Assembly (NCBI RefSeq): GCF_018397995.1
Contig: NZ_BBQH01000014.1
Coordinates: 146,370-210,369, forward strand
Reading direction: 5' to 3'
DNA from: Rhizomonospora bruguierae
Lineage (GTDB): Bacteria; Actinomycetota; Actinomycetes; Mycobacteriales; Micromonosporaceae
Length of the DNA: 64,000 bases
A program made the position numbers and the translations under genes. Positions 9,230 through 17,530 of the stretch are shown in pieces (the stretch's first letter is position 1; each line of letters begins with the position of its first letter). The notes under the pieces were generated by a model. That model was not told the DNA's origin, ran no database searches, and saw only the letters and a program-made list of their open reading frames with translations.

Positions 9230-9496
9230 GTGGTCAAGCTCGTCCTGCCATCGGTGTGGCACGTCGACGGCCAGCACACGTTCGAGGTTCCGGCCGGCCC
9301 ACTGCCGGCGATCATCAAGGGGCTTGTCGAGGCCAACCCGAGCCTGCGGCGACGGCTGCTCGGACCGGACGGCGAGCCCGCCGGCTACATCAACATCTGC
9401 GTGGACGAGGACCTCGTGCCGCGACAGGCCCGGGCGGCGACGGTGGTGGACGCCGGCAGCACGGTCACCATCATGCCGCCCATGGCCGGTGGCTGA
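9230..9496 (+). CDS. ThiS/MoaD-like small protein with C-terminal Gly-Gly
   Basis: An 88-residue protein starting at GTG, preceded by GAGGAGG. The sequence follows the beta-grasp pattern of MoaD/ThiS/CysO sulfur carriers: LPSVWHVDGQHTFEV, a helix with IIKGLVEANPSLRRRLL, then INICVDEDLVPRQA, VVDAGSTVTIMPPMAGG. The protein ends exactly in Gly-Gly, the residue pair that is adenylated by an E1-like enzyme and thiocarboxylated. In primary metabolism the form delivers sulfide to molybdopterin, thiamine or cysteine. In some antibiotic clusters it donates sulfur to thiosugars or thioacids. No E1-like activator, JAMM protease or rhodanese is in this window, so activation would rely on a housekeeping enzyme or a gene beyond the left edge. 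Its tight placement between the FGE-like and monooxygenase genes argues for a pathway role. Confidence 0.82.
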   Translation: MVKLVLPSVWHVDGQHTFEVPAGPLPAIIKGLVEANPSLRRRLLGPDGEPAGYINICVDEDLVPRQARAATVVDAGSTVTIMPPMAGG

Positions 9497-9545
9497 TCGG
9501 GCTCCGGGAACCGCCCGGGCTGACCATCCAGAATGGAGGGATACC

Positions 9546-10889
9546 GTGCCGAAAGGCCACATTGGAGACCGTGTCGTCGTCCTCGGCGGTAGCATGGCGG
9601 GCCTGCTGGCGGCCAGGGTGCTCGCCGACCGGTTCGCCGAGGTCGTGCTCGTCGACCGGGACGCGGTCACGGAGGCGAAAGGGTACCGGCGGGGCGTCCC
9701 CCACGGCCGGCACGCGCACGGGATCATGGCCAAGGGCCAGCAGATCCTCGAGGCGCAGTTTCCCGGCATCACCGCCGACATGACGGCGGCGGGCGTGCGC
9801 CCGGGCGACTTCAACGGCGACATCCGCTGGTACTTCAACGGCAAGCGGATCCGCCCGGGGCACTCCGGGCTGCTCTGCGTGCCGGCGACCCGGCCGGTGC
9901 TGGAGTACCACGTGCGGGAGCGGGTGCGGCGGATCCCCAACGTCACGTTCCTGGAAGGCCGCGACATCCTCGGCCTCGCCACGACGGCGGACAACACCCG
10001 GGTGAGCGGTGCCCGGGTACGCGAGCGCGACGGTACCGGCGTCGAGACGCTCCACGCGGATCTGGTGCTGGACACCACCGGCCGTGGTTCGCGCACCCCG
10101 GCGTGGCTGGCGGAGATGGGTTATGCGCGGCCCCCCGAAGAGCGGGTGAAGGTCGGGCTGGCCTACACGACGCGCCACTACCGGTTGGACTGCGATCCGC
10201 TCGGCAGCGACCTGGCCATCGTCCCCGCGCCGACGCCGGCCTTTCCCCGTGGCGCCTTCTTCTACCAGCTGCCGGGCCACACCGACCGGATAGAGCTGTC
10301 CCTGACCGGGATGCTGGGGGACCACCCGCCGACCGACCCGGAAGGCTTCCACGCCTTCGCCAAGTCGTTGCCGGTGCCCGAGATCTACCAGGCGATCCGG
10401 ACCGCCGAGCCGCTGGACGATCCGGTGATGTTCCAGTACCCGGCGAGCGTGCGCCGCCGCTACGAGCGGTTGACCAGGTTTCCCGACCGGCTGCTCGTGA
10501 TGGGCGACGCCGCGTGCAGCTTCAACCCCATATACGCGCAGGGGATGACCATGGCCGCGATCGAGTCGCTCAAGCTGCGCGACCACCTGGCGCACGGGAT
10601 GCCCCAGGCGCTGCCGTTCTTCCGCGACATCGGGCGTGACATCGACAACCCGTGGGCGTTGTCCGCCGGCGCCGACCTGGGTTTCCCCGGGGTTGACGGA
10701 AAACGCACCCTGAAGGTGCGCCTCGGCAACGCGTACGTCGCGCGGCTGCAGCGCGCGGCGGTTCACGACTCGGCCCTCACCGACGCGTTCATCCGCGCCG
10801 CGGGTCTGGTGGATCCGCCGCAGGCGCTCATGCGGCCGGCGAACATGCTGCGGGTGTTCCGGCACTCCGTTCTACCGACGTCCAACTGA
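9546..10889 (+). CDS. FAD-dependent monooxygenase/epoxidase-like enzyme
   Basis: A 447-residue flavoprotein of the group that includes polyketide epoxidases and hydroxylases. The N-terminal dinucleotide-binding loop is VVVLGGSMAGLLAARVLAD. The family motif GVPHGRHAHGIMAKG follows, and the second FAD contact is MGDAACSFNPIYAQGM at about residue 320. It probably uses NAD(P)H and O2 to epoxidise or hydroxylate a double bond of the pathway intermediate. The GTG start has GGAGGGATACC upstream; reading further upstream runs over the preceding gene in another frame. The epoxide hydrolase gene follows after 19 bases, which makes an epoxidase-hydrolase pair that installs a diol the most economical reading. 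Reduction of a prenyl or isoprenoid double bond, as in geranylgeranyl reductases, is the alternative. Confidence 0.82.
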   Translation: MPKGHIGDRVVVLGGSMAGLLAARVLADRFAEVVLVDRDAVTEAKGYRRGVPHGRHAHGIMAKGQQILEAQFPGITADMTAAGVRPGDFNGDIRWYFNGKRIRPGHSGLLCVPATRPVLEYHVRERVRRIPNVTFLEGRDILGLATTADNTRVSGARVRERDGTGVETLHADLVLDTTGRGSRTPAWLAEMGYARPPEERVKVGLAYTTRHYRLDCDPLGSDLAIVPAPTPAFPRGAFFYQLPGHTDRIELSLTGMLGDHPPTDPEGFHAFAKSLPVPEIYQAIRTAEPLDDPVMFQYPASVRRRYERLTRFPDRLLVMGDAACSFNPIYAQGMTMAAIESLKLRDHLAHGMPQALPFFRDIGRDIDNPWALSAGADLGFPGVDGKRTLKVRLGNAYVARLQRAAVHDSALTDAFIRAAGLVDPPQALMRPANMLRVFRHSVLPTSN

Positions 10890-10908
10890 GCCCGGAGGGG
10901 GGCAGGAC

Positions 10909-12096
10909 ATGCGTCCGTACCGTGTGGACATTCCGCAGGCCCGCATCGACGACCTGCACCGGAGGATCGCCGACACCCGGTGGCCCGCCAGTTTGCCCGG
11001 CGCCGACTGGAAACGCGGCGTGCCGATGGAGTACCTCAAGGAACTCGCCGGCTACTGGCGGACCCGGTACGACTGGCGCGCGGCCGAGCGGCGGATGAAC
11101 GAGTATCCCCAGTTCATCACCGAGATCGACGGGGTGGATGTGCATTTCCTGCACGCCCGGTCGGCGGAGCCGGACGCCACGCCGCTGATCCTCACGCACG
11201 GCTGGCCCGGCGCGTTCACCGAGTTCCTCGGCGTGGTCGACGCGCTGACCGATCCGGTGCGCCACGGTGGCCAGGCGCGGGACGCGTTCCACGTCGTGGT
11301 GCCGTCGCTGCCCGGATACGGGTTCTCCGCCGCGCCGCAGGAGCCCGGCTGGGACACCGAACGGGTGGCGAGGGCCTGGGCGGCGTTGATGGCCCGGCTC
11401 GGCTACGGCAGCTACTTCGTGCAGGGCGGCGACTGGGGTAGCCCGATCTCGCTCCGGCTCGGCCTGGCGGATCCGGAGCATGTCGCCGGGGTACACGTGA
11501 ACATGTTGGTGACGGTGCCGCCGGACGATCCAGCGGTGATGGCCACGCTCGACGAGGAGGAGCGGGCGCGGCTCGGCTTCGCCATGGCGTTCGAGCAGAC
11601 CGGGACCGGCTGGCGGAAGGTCCAGTCCACCCGCCCGCTGACCATCGCCTACGGGCTGACCGACTCACCGGTGGGGCAGCTGGCCTGGATCGTCGAGAAG
11701 TTCCGGGAGTGGGCGGACTCGGCGGAGCTGCCCGAGGATGCGGTGAAGCGCGACGACTTCCTCACCATCGCCTCGATCTACTGGTTCACCCGCAGCGCCG
11801 GATCGAGCGCCCAGCTGTACTACGAGTCCAGCCACACCATGGAGAAGTTCCTGCGGACCTGGATCGGTCCATGGCCGCTGGCGATGCCGGTCGGCGTCAC
11901 GTACGCCGCGGGTGACGTGGTGCATCCGGTCCGCCGGTTCGCCGAAGGGATCGTGCCCACGCTCACCCACTGGCGCGAGTACGACCGGGGCGGTCACTTC
12001 CTCGCCCTGGAGCAACCGCGGCTGTTCGTCGAGGACGTCCGGGAGTTCGTCCGCACCGTGGGAACCACCCCCGCCACCGTCGGTGATCGGCTGTGA
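10909..12096 (+). CDS. Epoxide hydrolase, EHN family (copy 2)
   Basis: A 395-residue paralogue of the enzyme encoded at 959-2119 on the other strand. They share the lid (RIADTRWPASLPGADW), the THGWPGA oxyanion motif, the nucleophile Asp in QGGDWGS, the segment TDSPVGQLAWIVEKFREW, which is nearly identical in both copies, and the catalytic His in RGGHFLALE. The start ATG follows CGGAGGGG. Its stop overlaps the next start as GTGA, so translation is coupled to the SCP2-like gene. Placement directly after the flavin monooxygenase suggests it hydrolyses that enzyme's epoxide product. Keeping two related hydrolases could mean two epoxides on one scaffold, or opposite regiochemistry. Confidence 0.9.
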   Translation: MRPYRVDIPQARIDDLHRRIADTRWPASLPGADWKRGVPMEYLKELAGYWRTRYDWRAAERRMNEYPQFITEIDGVDVHFLHARSAEPDATPLILTHGWPGAFTEFLGVVDALTDPVRHGGQARDAFHVVVPSLPGYGFSAAPQEPGWDTERVARAWAALMARLGYGSYFVQGGDWGSPISLRLGLADPEHVAGVHVNMLVTVPPDDPAVMATLDEEERARLGFAMAFEQTGTGWRKVQSTRPLTIAYGLTDSPVGQLAWIVEKFREWADSAELPEDAVKRDDFLTIASIYWFTRSAGSSAQLYYESSHTMEKFLRTWIGPWPLAMPVGVTYAAGDVVHPVRRFAEGIVPTLTHWREYDRGGHFLALEQPRLFVEDVREFVRTVGTTPATVGDRL

Positions 12097-12542
12097 TCGC
12101 CGACGGGGTCGACCCGGCCACCCTGGCGCCGGCGGAACTCGCCGCGCTGGTCAAGCGGTCCACCGCCGAGGACCTGTTGGGTCTGATGCGCGGCGAGCGG
12201 CGCCGGGCCGTGCTGGACAAGATCTTCCTGGACATGCCGGCTGTCTTCCGCCCGGACCGCGCCAGCCGGGAGAAGGAGGTCGTCCATTGGCGGATCTCGG
12301 ACCGCCCGGACGGCGGCGAGGACGTCTACGAGCTGGTGATCGCCGACGGCGCGTGCCAGGTGTCCGCCTCGCCGCGGCAGGCGCCGCGGCTCGCGCTGAC
12401 GATCGATGCGGTCGACTTCCTGCGGGTGGTGACCGGCAACGCGAATCCGACGACGCTGTTCCTGCGCGGGCGGATGCGGGCGAAGGGGGACCTCGGACTG
12501 GCGATGCGGTTCCCGAAGATGTTCGAGGTGCCGAGCACATGA
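12093..12542 (+). CDS. SCP2-like sterol/lipid carrier domain protein
   Basis: A 149-residue protein consisting of one SCP-2 fold. The pattern is an N-terminal helix (ELAALVKRSTAEDLLGLMRG), a strand with VHWRISDRPDGGEDVYELVI, LTIDAVDFLRVVTGNANPTTLFL, and the conserved end RGRMRAKGDLGLAMRFPKMF. Such domains form a hydrophobic tunnel that holds a lipid or acyl group. In actinomycete clusters they may chaperone hydrophobic intermediates. It starts with GTG inside the upstream stop (GTGA), and its own stop overlaps the next ATG (ATGA). It is therefore translationally coupled on both sides, between an epoxide hydrolase and a condensation domain. A hydrophobic acyl or isoprenoid substrate is a reasonable inference. 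Confidence 0.82.
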   Translation: MIADGVDPATLAPAELAALVKRSTAEDLLGLMRGERRRAVLDKIFLDMPAVFRPDRASREKEVVHWRISDRPDGGEDVYELVIADGACQVSASPRQAPRLALTIDAVDFLRVVTGNANPTTLFLRGRMRAKGDLGLAMRFPKMFEVPST

Positions 12543-13912
12543 CGACGGCGAGGCAACAGCCATGGCGGGAGCGGGCGGCCGTGGATCAGCTGCCGCTCTC
12601 GCTCAACCAGGAGTTCCTGTGCATGTTCGCCAACGGCTCCGACAAGGGACCGTTCGGATCGCGCTACCACATCATCCAGAGCCGGCGGTTGACCGGCCCG
12701 GTCGACGAAACCGCGCTGCGTGCGGCGCTGTTCGACCTGGTGGATCGGCACGAGGCCCTCCGGACCAGGATCGTGCGCGACGCCGAGCCGCGCTACCAGC
12801 AGGTGTTCGCCGCGAGCCCGCCGCACCTGGAGGTCCGGCGGTGCCCCGGCGTCCCGCCCGACGAGCGGGCGCAGCGGGTGGAGGAGTTCCTGGTCGAACT
12901 GGAGTCGGGCACCGTCGACGCCGACGCGGTGCCCCAGATGCGCGCGGTACTCATGTACTTCGACCCGGAGGACGCGGTCGTCGCGCTGATGACCCACCAC
13001 ACGGCGGCCGACGGTTTCTCGCTGCCGGTGATCGGGCGGGACCTCGCGCTGCTGTACGCGGCGCGGCGCGCGGGCACGGAGCCCGACCTGCCGCCGGCCC
13101 GGCAGTACCGGGAGTTCGTCGCCTGGGAGCGGGGGAGTGCGGCGAGCGCGTCGATGACGGCGGCCAGGACGTACTGGGAGCGGGTGCTGGCCGGCGCGCG
13201 GCTCACCGCGCTCCGGGCCGACCACCCACGGTCGGCGCGGCTGCCCGCGGTGACCGCCGCCAACCGGTTCGTGCTGCCCCCCGAAACCGCCGCCGCCGTC
13301 ACGCGCCTGGCCAAGCGGGTCCGGTGCTCGCCGTTCATGGTGCTGCTCGCCGCCTACTGCCGCCTGGTGCACCGGCTGACCGGCGCCACCGACATCGTGG
13401 TCCCGACGCATACGCCCGGCCGGGCGAACGGGCTCTTCGACGACACCGTCGGCTCGTTCTTCAACTTCCTGCCGCTGCGGATCCGGCTGCGCGACGGCCA
13501 GCGCACGGCGGACCTCCTGCGGCATACCCGCGATACGTGCCTCGCCGCGTACGCCCACGATGTTCCTTCGGTGCACGTGTTCACCGCGGCTCCGGACCTC
13601 ATGGCCACGGCGATGAGCGACGAGCGCGCACCGGTCACGTTCCAGGCCATGCCCGTCGCGCCGCCGTCGGCGGCCGCCGTCGCCGGCGGCGTGGCCTTCG
13701 ACCCGATCCAGCGGCCCCGCACCGGCTTCGTGCCGACGGCCGCCCAGCTACCGGACGGAGCACTATGGACGCTCAGCTTCGGCGGAGCGGGTGACCTCAA
13801 GGGCAATCTGGCCTACCGGACCGACCGGTTCGACCACCGGACGGTCACCTCGCTGATCGACGAGTATCGGGACACGCTCGACGCCCTGGTCGCCGATCGC
13901 ACCCGCGGGTAG
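12539..13912 (+). CDS. Free-standing NRPS condensation-domain protein
   Basis: A 457-residue single condensation domain. The core HHxxxDG motif is present as MTHHTAADGFS (His153-His154, Asp158). The latch region and solvent-channel motif read LPLSLNQEF near the N-terminus and VVPTHTPGRANGLFDDTVGSFFNFLPLR further on. The C-terminal DFGW-type motif is degenerate (SFGGAGDLKGN). Stand-alone C domains move an acyl or aminoacyl group from a carrier protein onto a free amine or alcohol. The next gene ends in a carrier domain, which makes it the obvious partner. The start ATG overlaps the upstream stop as ATGA. No adenylation domain occurs in the window, so the carrier must be loaded by a different route. 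Confidence 0.9.
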   Translation: MTTARQQPWRERAAVDQLPLSLNQEFLCMFANGSDKGPFGSRYHIIQSRRLTGPVDETALRAALFDLVDRHEALRTRIVRDAEPRYQQVFAASPPHLEVRRCPGVPPDERAQRVEEFLVELESGTVDADAVPQMRAVLMYFDPEDAVVALMTHHTAADGFSLPVIGRDLALLYAARRAGTEPDLPPARQYREFVAWERGSAASASMTAARTYWERVLAGARLTALRADHPRSARLPAVTAANRFVLPPETAAAVTRLAKRVRCSPFMVLLAAYCRLVHRLTGATDIVVPTHTPGRANGLFDDTVGSFFNFLPLRIRLRDGQRTADLLRHTRDTCLAAYAHDVPSVHVFTAAPDLMATAMSDERAPVTFQAMPVAPPSAAAVAGGVAFDPIQRPRTGFVPTAAQLPDGALWTLSFGGAGDLKGNLAYRTDRFDHRTVTSLIDEYRDTLDALVADRTRG

Positions 13913-13943
13913 CCACCGGCGGTTTTCGTTCTGAGGAGGACTT

Positions 13944-15320
13944 GTGTTCCGGGTACGAGTGGTCGGGTCGTTCGCCGTGGAGCCGTTGGGTGACGTGCTG
14001 GGCTTCTGGAGCGACCTGCTCGAGTGGGACGTCAGGTGGGAGTTCGGCGCGCCCGATCAGACCTTCCGGCAGTGGTTGGCGACCGGTGACGGCGTGCGGG
14101 GTTGGGTGGTGCTGGCCCGGCCCGGGGACTGGCCGGCCGATCCAGCGCAGTCCATAACGGAGCTGGTGGAGGCGGTACGGGCCGCGGCCGGGTCGGCCCC
14201 GGTCGCGGTGGTTGTCTGCCCGTCGCCGGTGGCGGACGTGGCGGCGCTGGAAGACTCGCTGGTGACGCGGGTGGCCGCGGTGCCGGGGGCGACGGCGATC
14301 TCCGCCGACCAGGTGCGGTCGTGGTACCCACAGGCGGCGTGGCACGAGCCGGCCACGGACGGCACGGAGCCGACGCCATACCCGCCGACCGGATACGCGG
14401 CACTGGGTACGGTCGTGGCGCGGACGGTACGCGGCTGGCTGACGCCCGGCCCGAACGTGATTGTGGCCGAGTGCGACGGCGTCTTGTGGGACGGTGCCGC
14501 CGGCGAGGTGGGCGCGCCCGGTGTCGAGGTGCCGGAGGCCCGCCGCCGCATGCAGCGGGTGCTGGTCGAGCACGTGCGGGCCGGGCGGCCGCTGTGCCTG
14601 TACACCCGCGGCGAGCGGCAGGGCGTCTCGGCGGTCCTGCGGGAACATCCGGACCTGCTGGTACGTGAGGAGTACGTGACCGCGCTGTTGGCCGGTGGCC
14701 AGTCGGCCCCCGACCACCTGCGGTCGCTGTCCGCACGGTTCGGGCTGGGGCTGGACGATGTGCTGTTCCTCGGCGCCGATCCGGTCGAGGTGGCGCGGCT
14801 GCGGGCACACCTGCCCCAGGTGACGGCGCTGCTGCTGCCGGCGGCCGCCGATGCCGCGGCAGCGCGGCTCGCACACTGTTGGCCGTTGGACGCCGCCCCC
14901 GGCCACGCCGCAGCCGCGCCGACCGGACCGGCCCCCGCGGCGCCCTCGGGACCGGTCCAGCACATCGCCACCACCCTGGCCACCCCCGACCAGATCGTGG
15001 CCGCCGTCGATGCCTGGCGAGGCGACGGCTTCGCCGGCACCGATGACGTCGTGCCCGCGCAAACCGCGACCCAGCACGCCGTCATGCTGCTCTGGGCCGA
15101 CCTCCTCAGCCCGCCGCCCCGGTCCATCGAGGACAACTTCTTCGAACTCAGCGGCGACTCCCTCAAGCTTGTCCAGTTCATGGGCCAGGTCCGCCGCCAC
15201 TTCGGCATCGAGCTGCCGACCAGCACGCTGTTCGAGTCCACCCTGACCATCGCCGAGATCGCCGCCGCGATCGAGGACGCTCAGGTCGACGACCTGCTCG
15301 ACACCGCCGACATCCGTTAG
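13944..15320 (+). CDS. HAD (FkbH-like)-carrier protein fusion
   Basis: A 458-residue two-part protein. Residues ~170-320 resemble the HAD-IIIC domain of FkbH proteins, which load D-glycerate from 1,3-bisphosphoglycerate onto a carrier. The catalytic loop is AECDGVLWDG at 175-184, where FkbH proteins have DxDNTLWGG. The first Asp (nucleophile) is thus Glu176, and the Thr is Val. The first 170 residues are a poorly conserved N-domain. After an Ala/Pro linker (~325-355) comes a carrier domain with ELSGDSLKL, Ser406 being the phosphopantetheine site. GAGGAGGA precedes the GTG start. The loss of the nucleophile suggests altered or absent phosphoryl chemistry, so the carrier domain may be the part that works, handing an acyl group to the condensation protein encoded just upstream. 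Confidence 0.8.
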   Translation: MFRVRVVGSFAVEPLGDVLGFWSDLLEWDVRWEFGAPDQTFRQWLATGDGVRGWVVLARPGDWPADPAQSITELVEAVRAAAGSAPVAVVVCPSPVADVAALEDSLVTRVAAVPGATAISADQVRSWYPQAAWHEPATDGTEPTPYPPTGYAALGTVVARTVRGWLTPGPNVIVAECDGVLWDGAAGEVGAPGVEVPEARRRMQRVLVEHVRAGRPLCLYTRGERQGVSAVLREHPDLLVREEYVTALLAGGQSAPDHLRSLSARFGLGLDDVLFLGADPVEVARLRAHLPQVTALLLPAAADAAAARLAHCWPLDAAPGHAAAAPTGPAPAAPSGPVQHIATTLATPDQIVAAVDAWRGDGFAGTDDVVPAQTATQHAVMLLWADLLSPPPRSIEDNFFELSGDSLKLVQFMGQVRRHFGIELPTSTLFESTLTIAEIAAAIEDAQVDDLLDTADIR

Positions 15321-15327
15321 GAAGGCC

Positions 15328-16503
15328 ATGGCCAACGCGTTTGTCATCACCCACGGCACGGCTGGCGACCTGCTGCCGCTCATCGGGGTCGGTGCGGCAC
15401 TGGCGGCCGAGGGGCACCGGGTCACCGTGCTGACGCACCACCCGTACCGGGACCTCGTGGACAAGCACGGGATGGGGTTCGTCCCGATCGACACCGACGC
15501 GGAGTACGCGGCGGAGTTGGCCACCACGAAGCGGTTCAACGAGGACCTGTTCCGCCGGCCGATGGCGGTGGCCCGGTTCTACGCGCAGATCAACTGGTTC
15601 GACCAGATTCGGCGGGAGCTGACCACCATGGTCGAGCGGCACGCCCCCGGCGACACCGTCGTCGTGGCACGCCATACCAGCGGCGTATCCGCCCTGATGG
15701 CGGCCGAGGCGATGGGCGTGCCGGTGGCGTGGGTGTCGACGTGGCCGAGCCAGATCCACGCGTTGCCGCTCATGGAGAAGATGTACGACTACACCATCGG
15801 ACCGCGGATGAACCAGGTGCGTGCGGAGTTCGGGCTCCCCGGGGTCGACGACTGGGGCGCCTGGCTCGACCGGCCCGACCTGCAGATCGGCCTGTGGCCG
15901 GAGTGGTTCGACAGCGCCGGATCGGCGTCCCCGCCGCACGTCCACCGCACCGGCTTCGTCACCCACGAACCGGCGGAGTCCGGCCCCGTCCCGGCGGAGG
16001 CCGACCGGCTGCTCCGGTCCGGCCGCCCCGCGGTCCTGATCGCCGGTGGCACCAGCATGGTGGCCCACGAGCGGTTCTATTCCACGGCCGCCGAGGGATG
16101 CGCCCGCGCCGGCCGGGTGGGCCTGCTGGTATGTCCGCATCGGGAACTGGTGCCCGACCGGCTCCCGGCCGGCGTGCACTGGTTTCGCCGCCTGCCCTTC
16201 CGGGACGTCATGCCGAGGGTCTCGGCGGTGATCCACCACGGCGGGATCAGCACGGTGGCGCGGGCCCTGGCCTCCCGTACCCCCCAGGTCATCCTGCCCT
16301 TCAACCTCGACCGGCCGGACAATGCCGCGCGCCTGCACAAGCACCGGCTGGCGCGGTGGGCGCCGGTGGGGCAGTGGAGCGCGGACCGGGTCGCCCAGCT
16401 GCTGGCGACCTCCGCCGACCTCCGCGTCGATCCGCCCACGCCGATCGATTCCGCGGCCTCGGCGCGGGCGGCGGCGCGGCTGATCGGGACGCTGCTGAGA
16501 TGA
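15328..16503 (+). CDS. GT1-family (GT-B fold, MGT-like) glycosyltransferase
   Basis: A 391-residue GT-B enzyme. The N-domain begins FVITHGTAGDLLPLIGVGAA, the classic Gly-rich start with the catalytic His region, and VTVLTHHPYRDLV follows. The C-domain has VLIAGGTSM and the donor-binding block with VSAVIHHGGISTVARALASR and QVILPFNLDRPDNAARL, matching the HHGG...T signature that contacts the nucleotide diphosphate. Members attach NDP-deoxysugars or UDP-sugars to polyketides, macrolides or glycolipids. It starts 7 bases after the HAD-carrier gene, with AGGAAGG as ribosome binding site, and overlaps the next gene as ATGA. With the epimerase at the left it points to a glycosylated product. The sugar is not deducible. 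Confidence 0.9.
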   Translation: MANAFVITHGTAGDLLPLIGVGAALAAEGHRVTVLTHHPYRDLVDKHGMGFVPIDTDAEYAAELATTKRFNEDLFRRPMAVARFYAQINWFDQIRRELTTMVERHAPGDTVVVARHTSGVSALMAAEAMGVPVAWVSTWPSQIHALPLMEKMYDYTIGPRMNQVRAEFGLPGVDDWGAWLDRPDLQIGLWPEWFDSAGSASPPHVHRTGFVTHEPAESGPVPAEADRLLRSGRPAVLIAGGTSMVAHERFYSTAAEGCARAGRVGLLVCPHRELVPDRLPAGVHWFRRLPFRDVMPRVSAVIHHGGISTVARALASRTPQVILPFNLDRPDNAARLHKHRLARWAPVGQWSADRVAQLLATSADLRVDPPTPIDSAASARAAARLIGTLLR

Positions 16504-17363
16504 GGGTTGTCACGATCGCCAGCGACCTGGACAACCGCTTTCTCAACGAGCTACTCATCCCGTCGTGCGCCGGCACCGGACTGGACCTGACCATCCTGCA
16601 CGCCCGCCGGAGGTTCTTCCAGTTCACCGACAAGAGGACGATCCTCACGGAGTACCTGGCGCGGGAGGCCAGGCCGGACGAGCTGATCCTGTTCACCGAC
16701 GCCTACGACACGCTCTTCGTCCGCGGCCCGGAATACATCGAACCGGCCTACCGCCGCTTCGCGCAGCCGGTCGTCTTCGGCGCCGAACCCAACAGTTGGC
16801 CCCTGGGCGTCGTCGGGTTCGCGCTCTATCCCGGCCACCCGGCCGGCCGCTACCCGTACCTGAACAGTGGGGGTTTCATCGGGCCGGCCGGGGAGTTGCT
16901 GGAGCTCTGCCGCAGGTACCCGACGCCACCGAGCGGTCGGTTCCCGGTGCTGGACCAGCTACGCGGCCACGGCTACGACACGGACCTGCTCTTCGGCTTC
17001 AGCGACCAGTACCACTGGACCCTGGTGCAGCTCCTCGAGCCGGCGTCGATCGGCCTCGACCGTGACGCCGACCTCTTCGAGTACCACGGACCGGCGATGC
17101 CGAACGTCGTCCTGAAGGAGGTCGTTCGCGAACGGGAGGAGTTCAAGGTCCGCGGCCGCCAGTCACCCGGCTACCGGCTGGAGCGCAGACGACTCCGGGA
17201 GCGGCTGCGGGGACCGGGCCGTGCGGCGCAACTCCATTTCGCCAGCTACCTCAGCAAGGCGGTGGCGCTGGACCTCCTGGACGAGGGCCTGCTGCCGGAC
17301 TGGATCACCCGGGTGTGTGGATCGCGATCGTCGGTCGAGCCCGCCATTCATACGCTCGGGTAG
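16500..17363 (+). CDS. PLOD/procollagen-type glycosyltransferase
   Basis: A 287-residue protein resembling the glycosyltransferase domain of procollagen lysyl hydroxylases and related bacterial GT-A enzymes. Motifs seen: ELILFTDAYDTLFVRG with an Asp-x-x-Asp metal/UDP-sugar site, VVFGAEPNSWPLG, YPYLNSGGFIGPA, DQYHWTLV and LFEYHGPAMPNVV. It most likely transfers a hexose from a UDP-sugar. The ATG start overlaps the GT1 stop. It is the last gene of the co-directional run, and the next gene begins a functionally different block behind its own promoter. PLOD-type transferases are rarely noted in antibiotic clusters. An alternative is that it modifies a cell-surface polymer and merely travels with the cluster. 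Confidence 0.75.
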   Translation: MRVVTIASDLDNRFLNELLIPSCAGTGLDLTILHARRRFFQFTDKRTILTEYLAREARPDELILFTDAYDTLFVRGPEYIEPAYRRFAQPVVFGAEPNSWPLGVVGFALYPGHPAGRYPYLNSGGFIGPAGELLELCRRYPTPPSGRFPVLDQLRGHGYDTDLLFGFSDQYHWTLVQLLEPASIGLDRDADLFEYHGPAMPNVVLKEVVREREEFKVRGRQSPGYRLERRRLRERLRGPGRAAQLHFASYLSKAVALDLLDEGLLPDWITRVCGSRSSVEPAIHTLG

Positions 17364-17463
17364 TCACCGGGGGGATGACGCCGTCGTCGTGGTGAGCGAT
17401 CGCGGGTCCGCCCGGCACGGCCATGCGGCCTGCTCCTGGCGCCCGGGTAGCCCGTCGCGGCCC

Positions 17464-17517
17464 TTGACGCTCGGGGAGCGGGAGCCTAGCCTCTCCACCA
17501 CGCACAATCGTTTTCGC
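17464..17517 (+). promoter_or_regulatory. Promoter and LacI-type operator of the aldolase/TRAP operon
   Basis: TTGACG, a 17-base spacer and TAGCCT form a good vegetative promoter. Nine bases after the -10 lies GCACAATCGTTTTCGC (17502-17517), which matches 13 of 16 positions of the perfect palindrome found in front of HyuA. A repressor bound there would block the transcription start. Confidence 0.65.
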
Positions 17518-17530
17518 AGAGGGAGTGACG

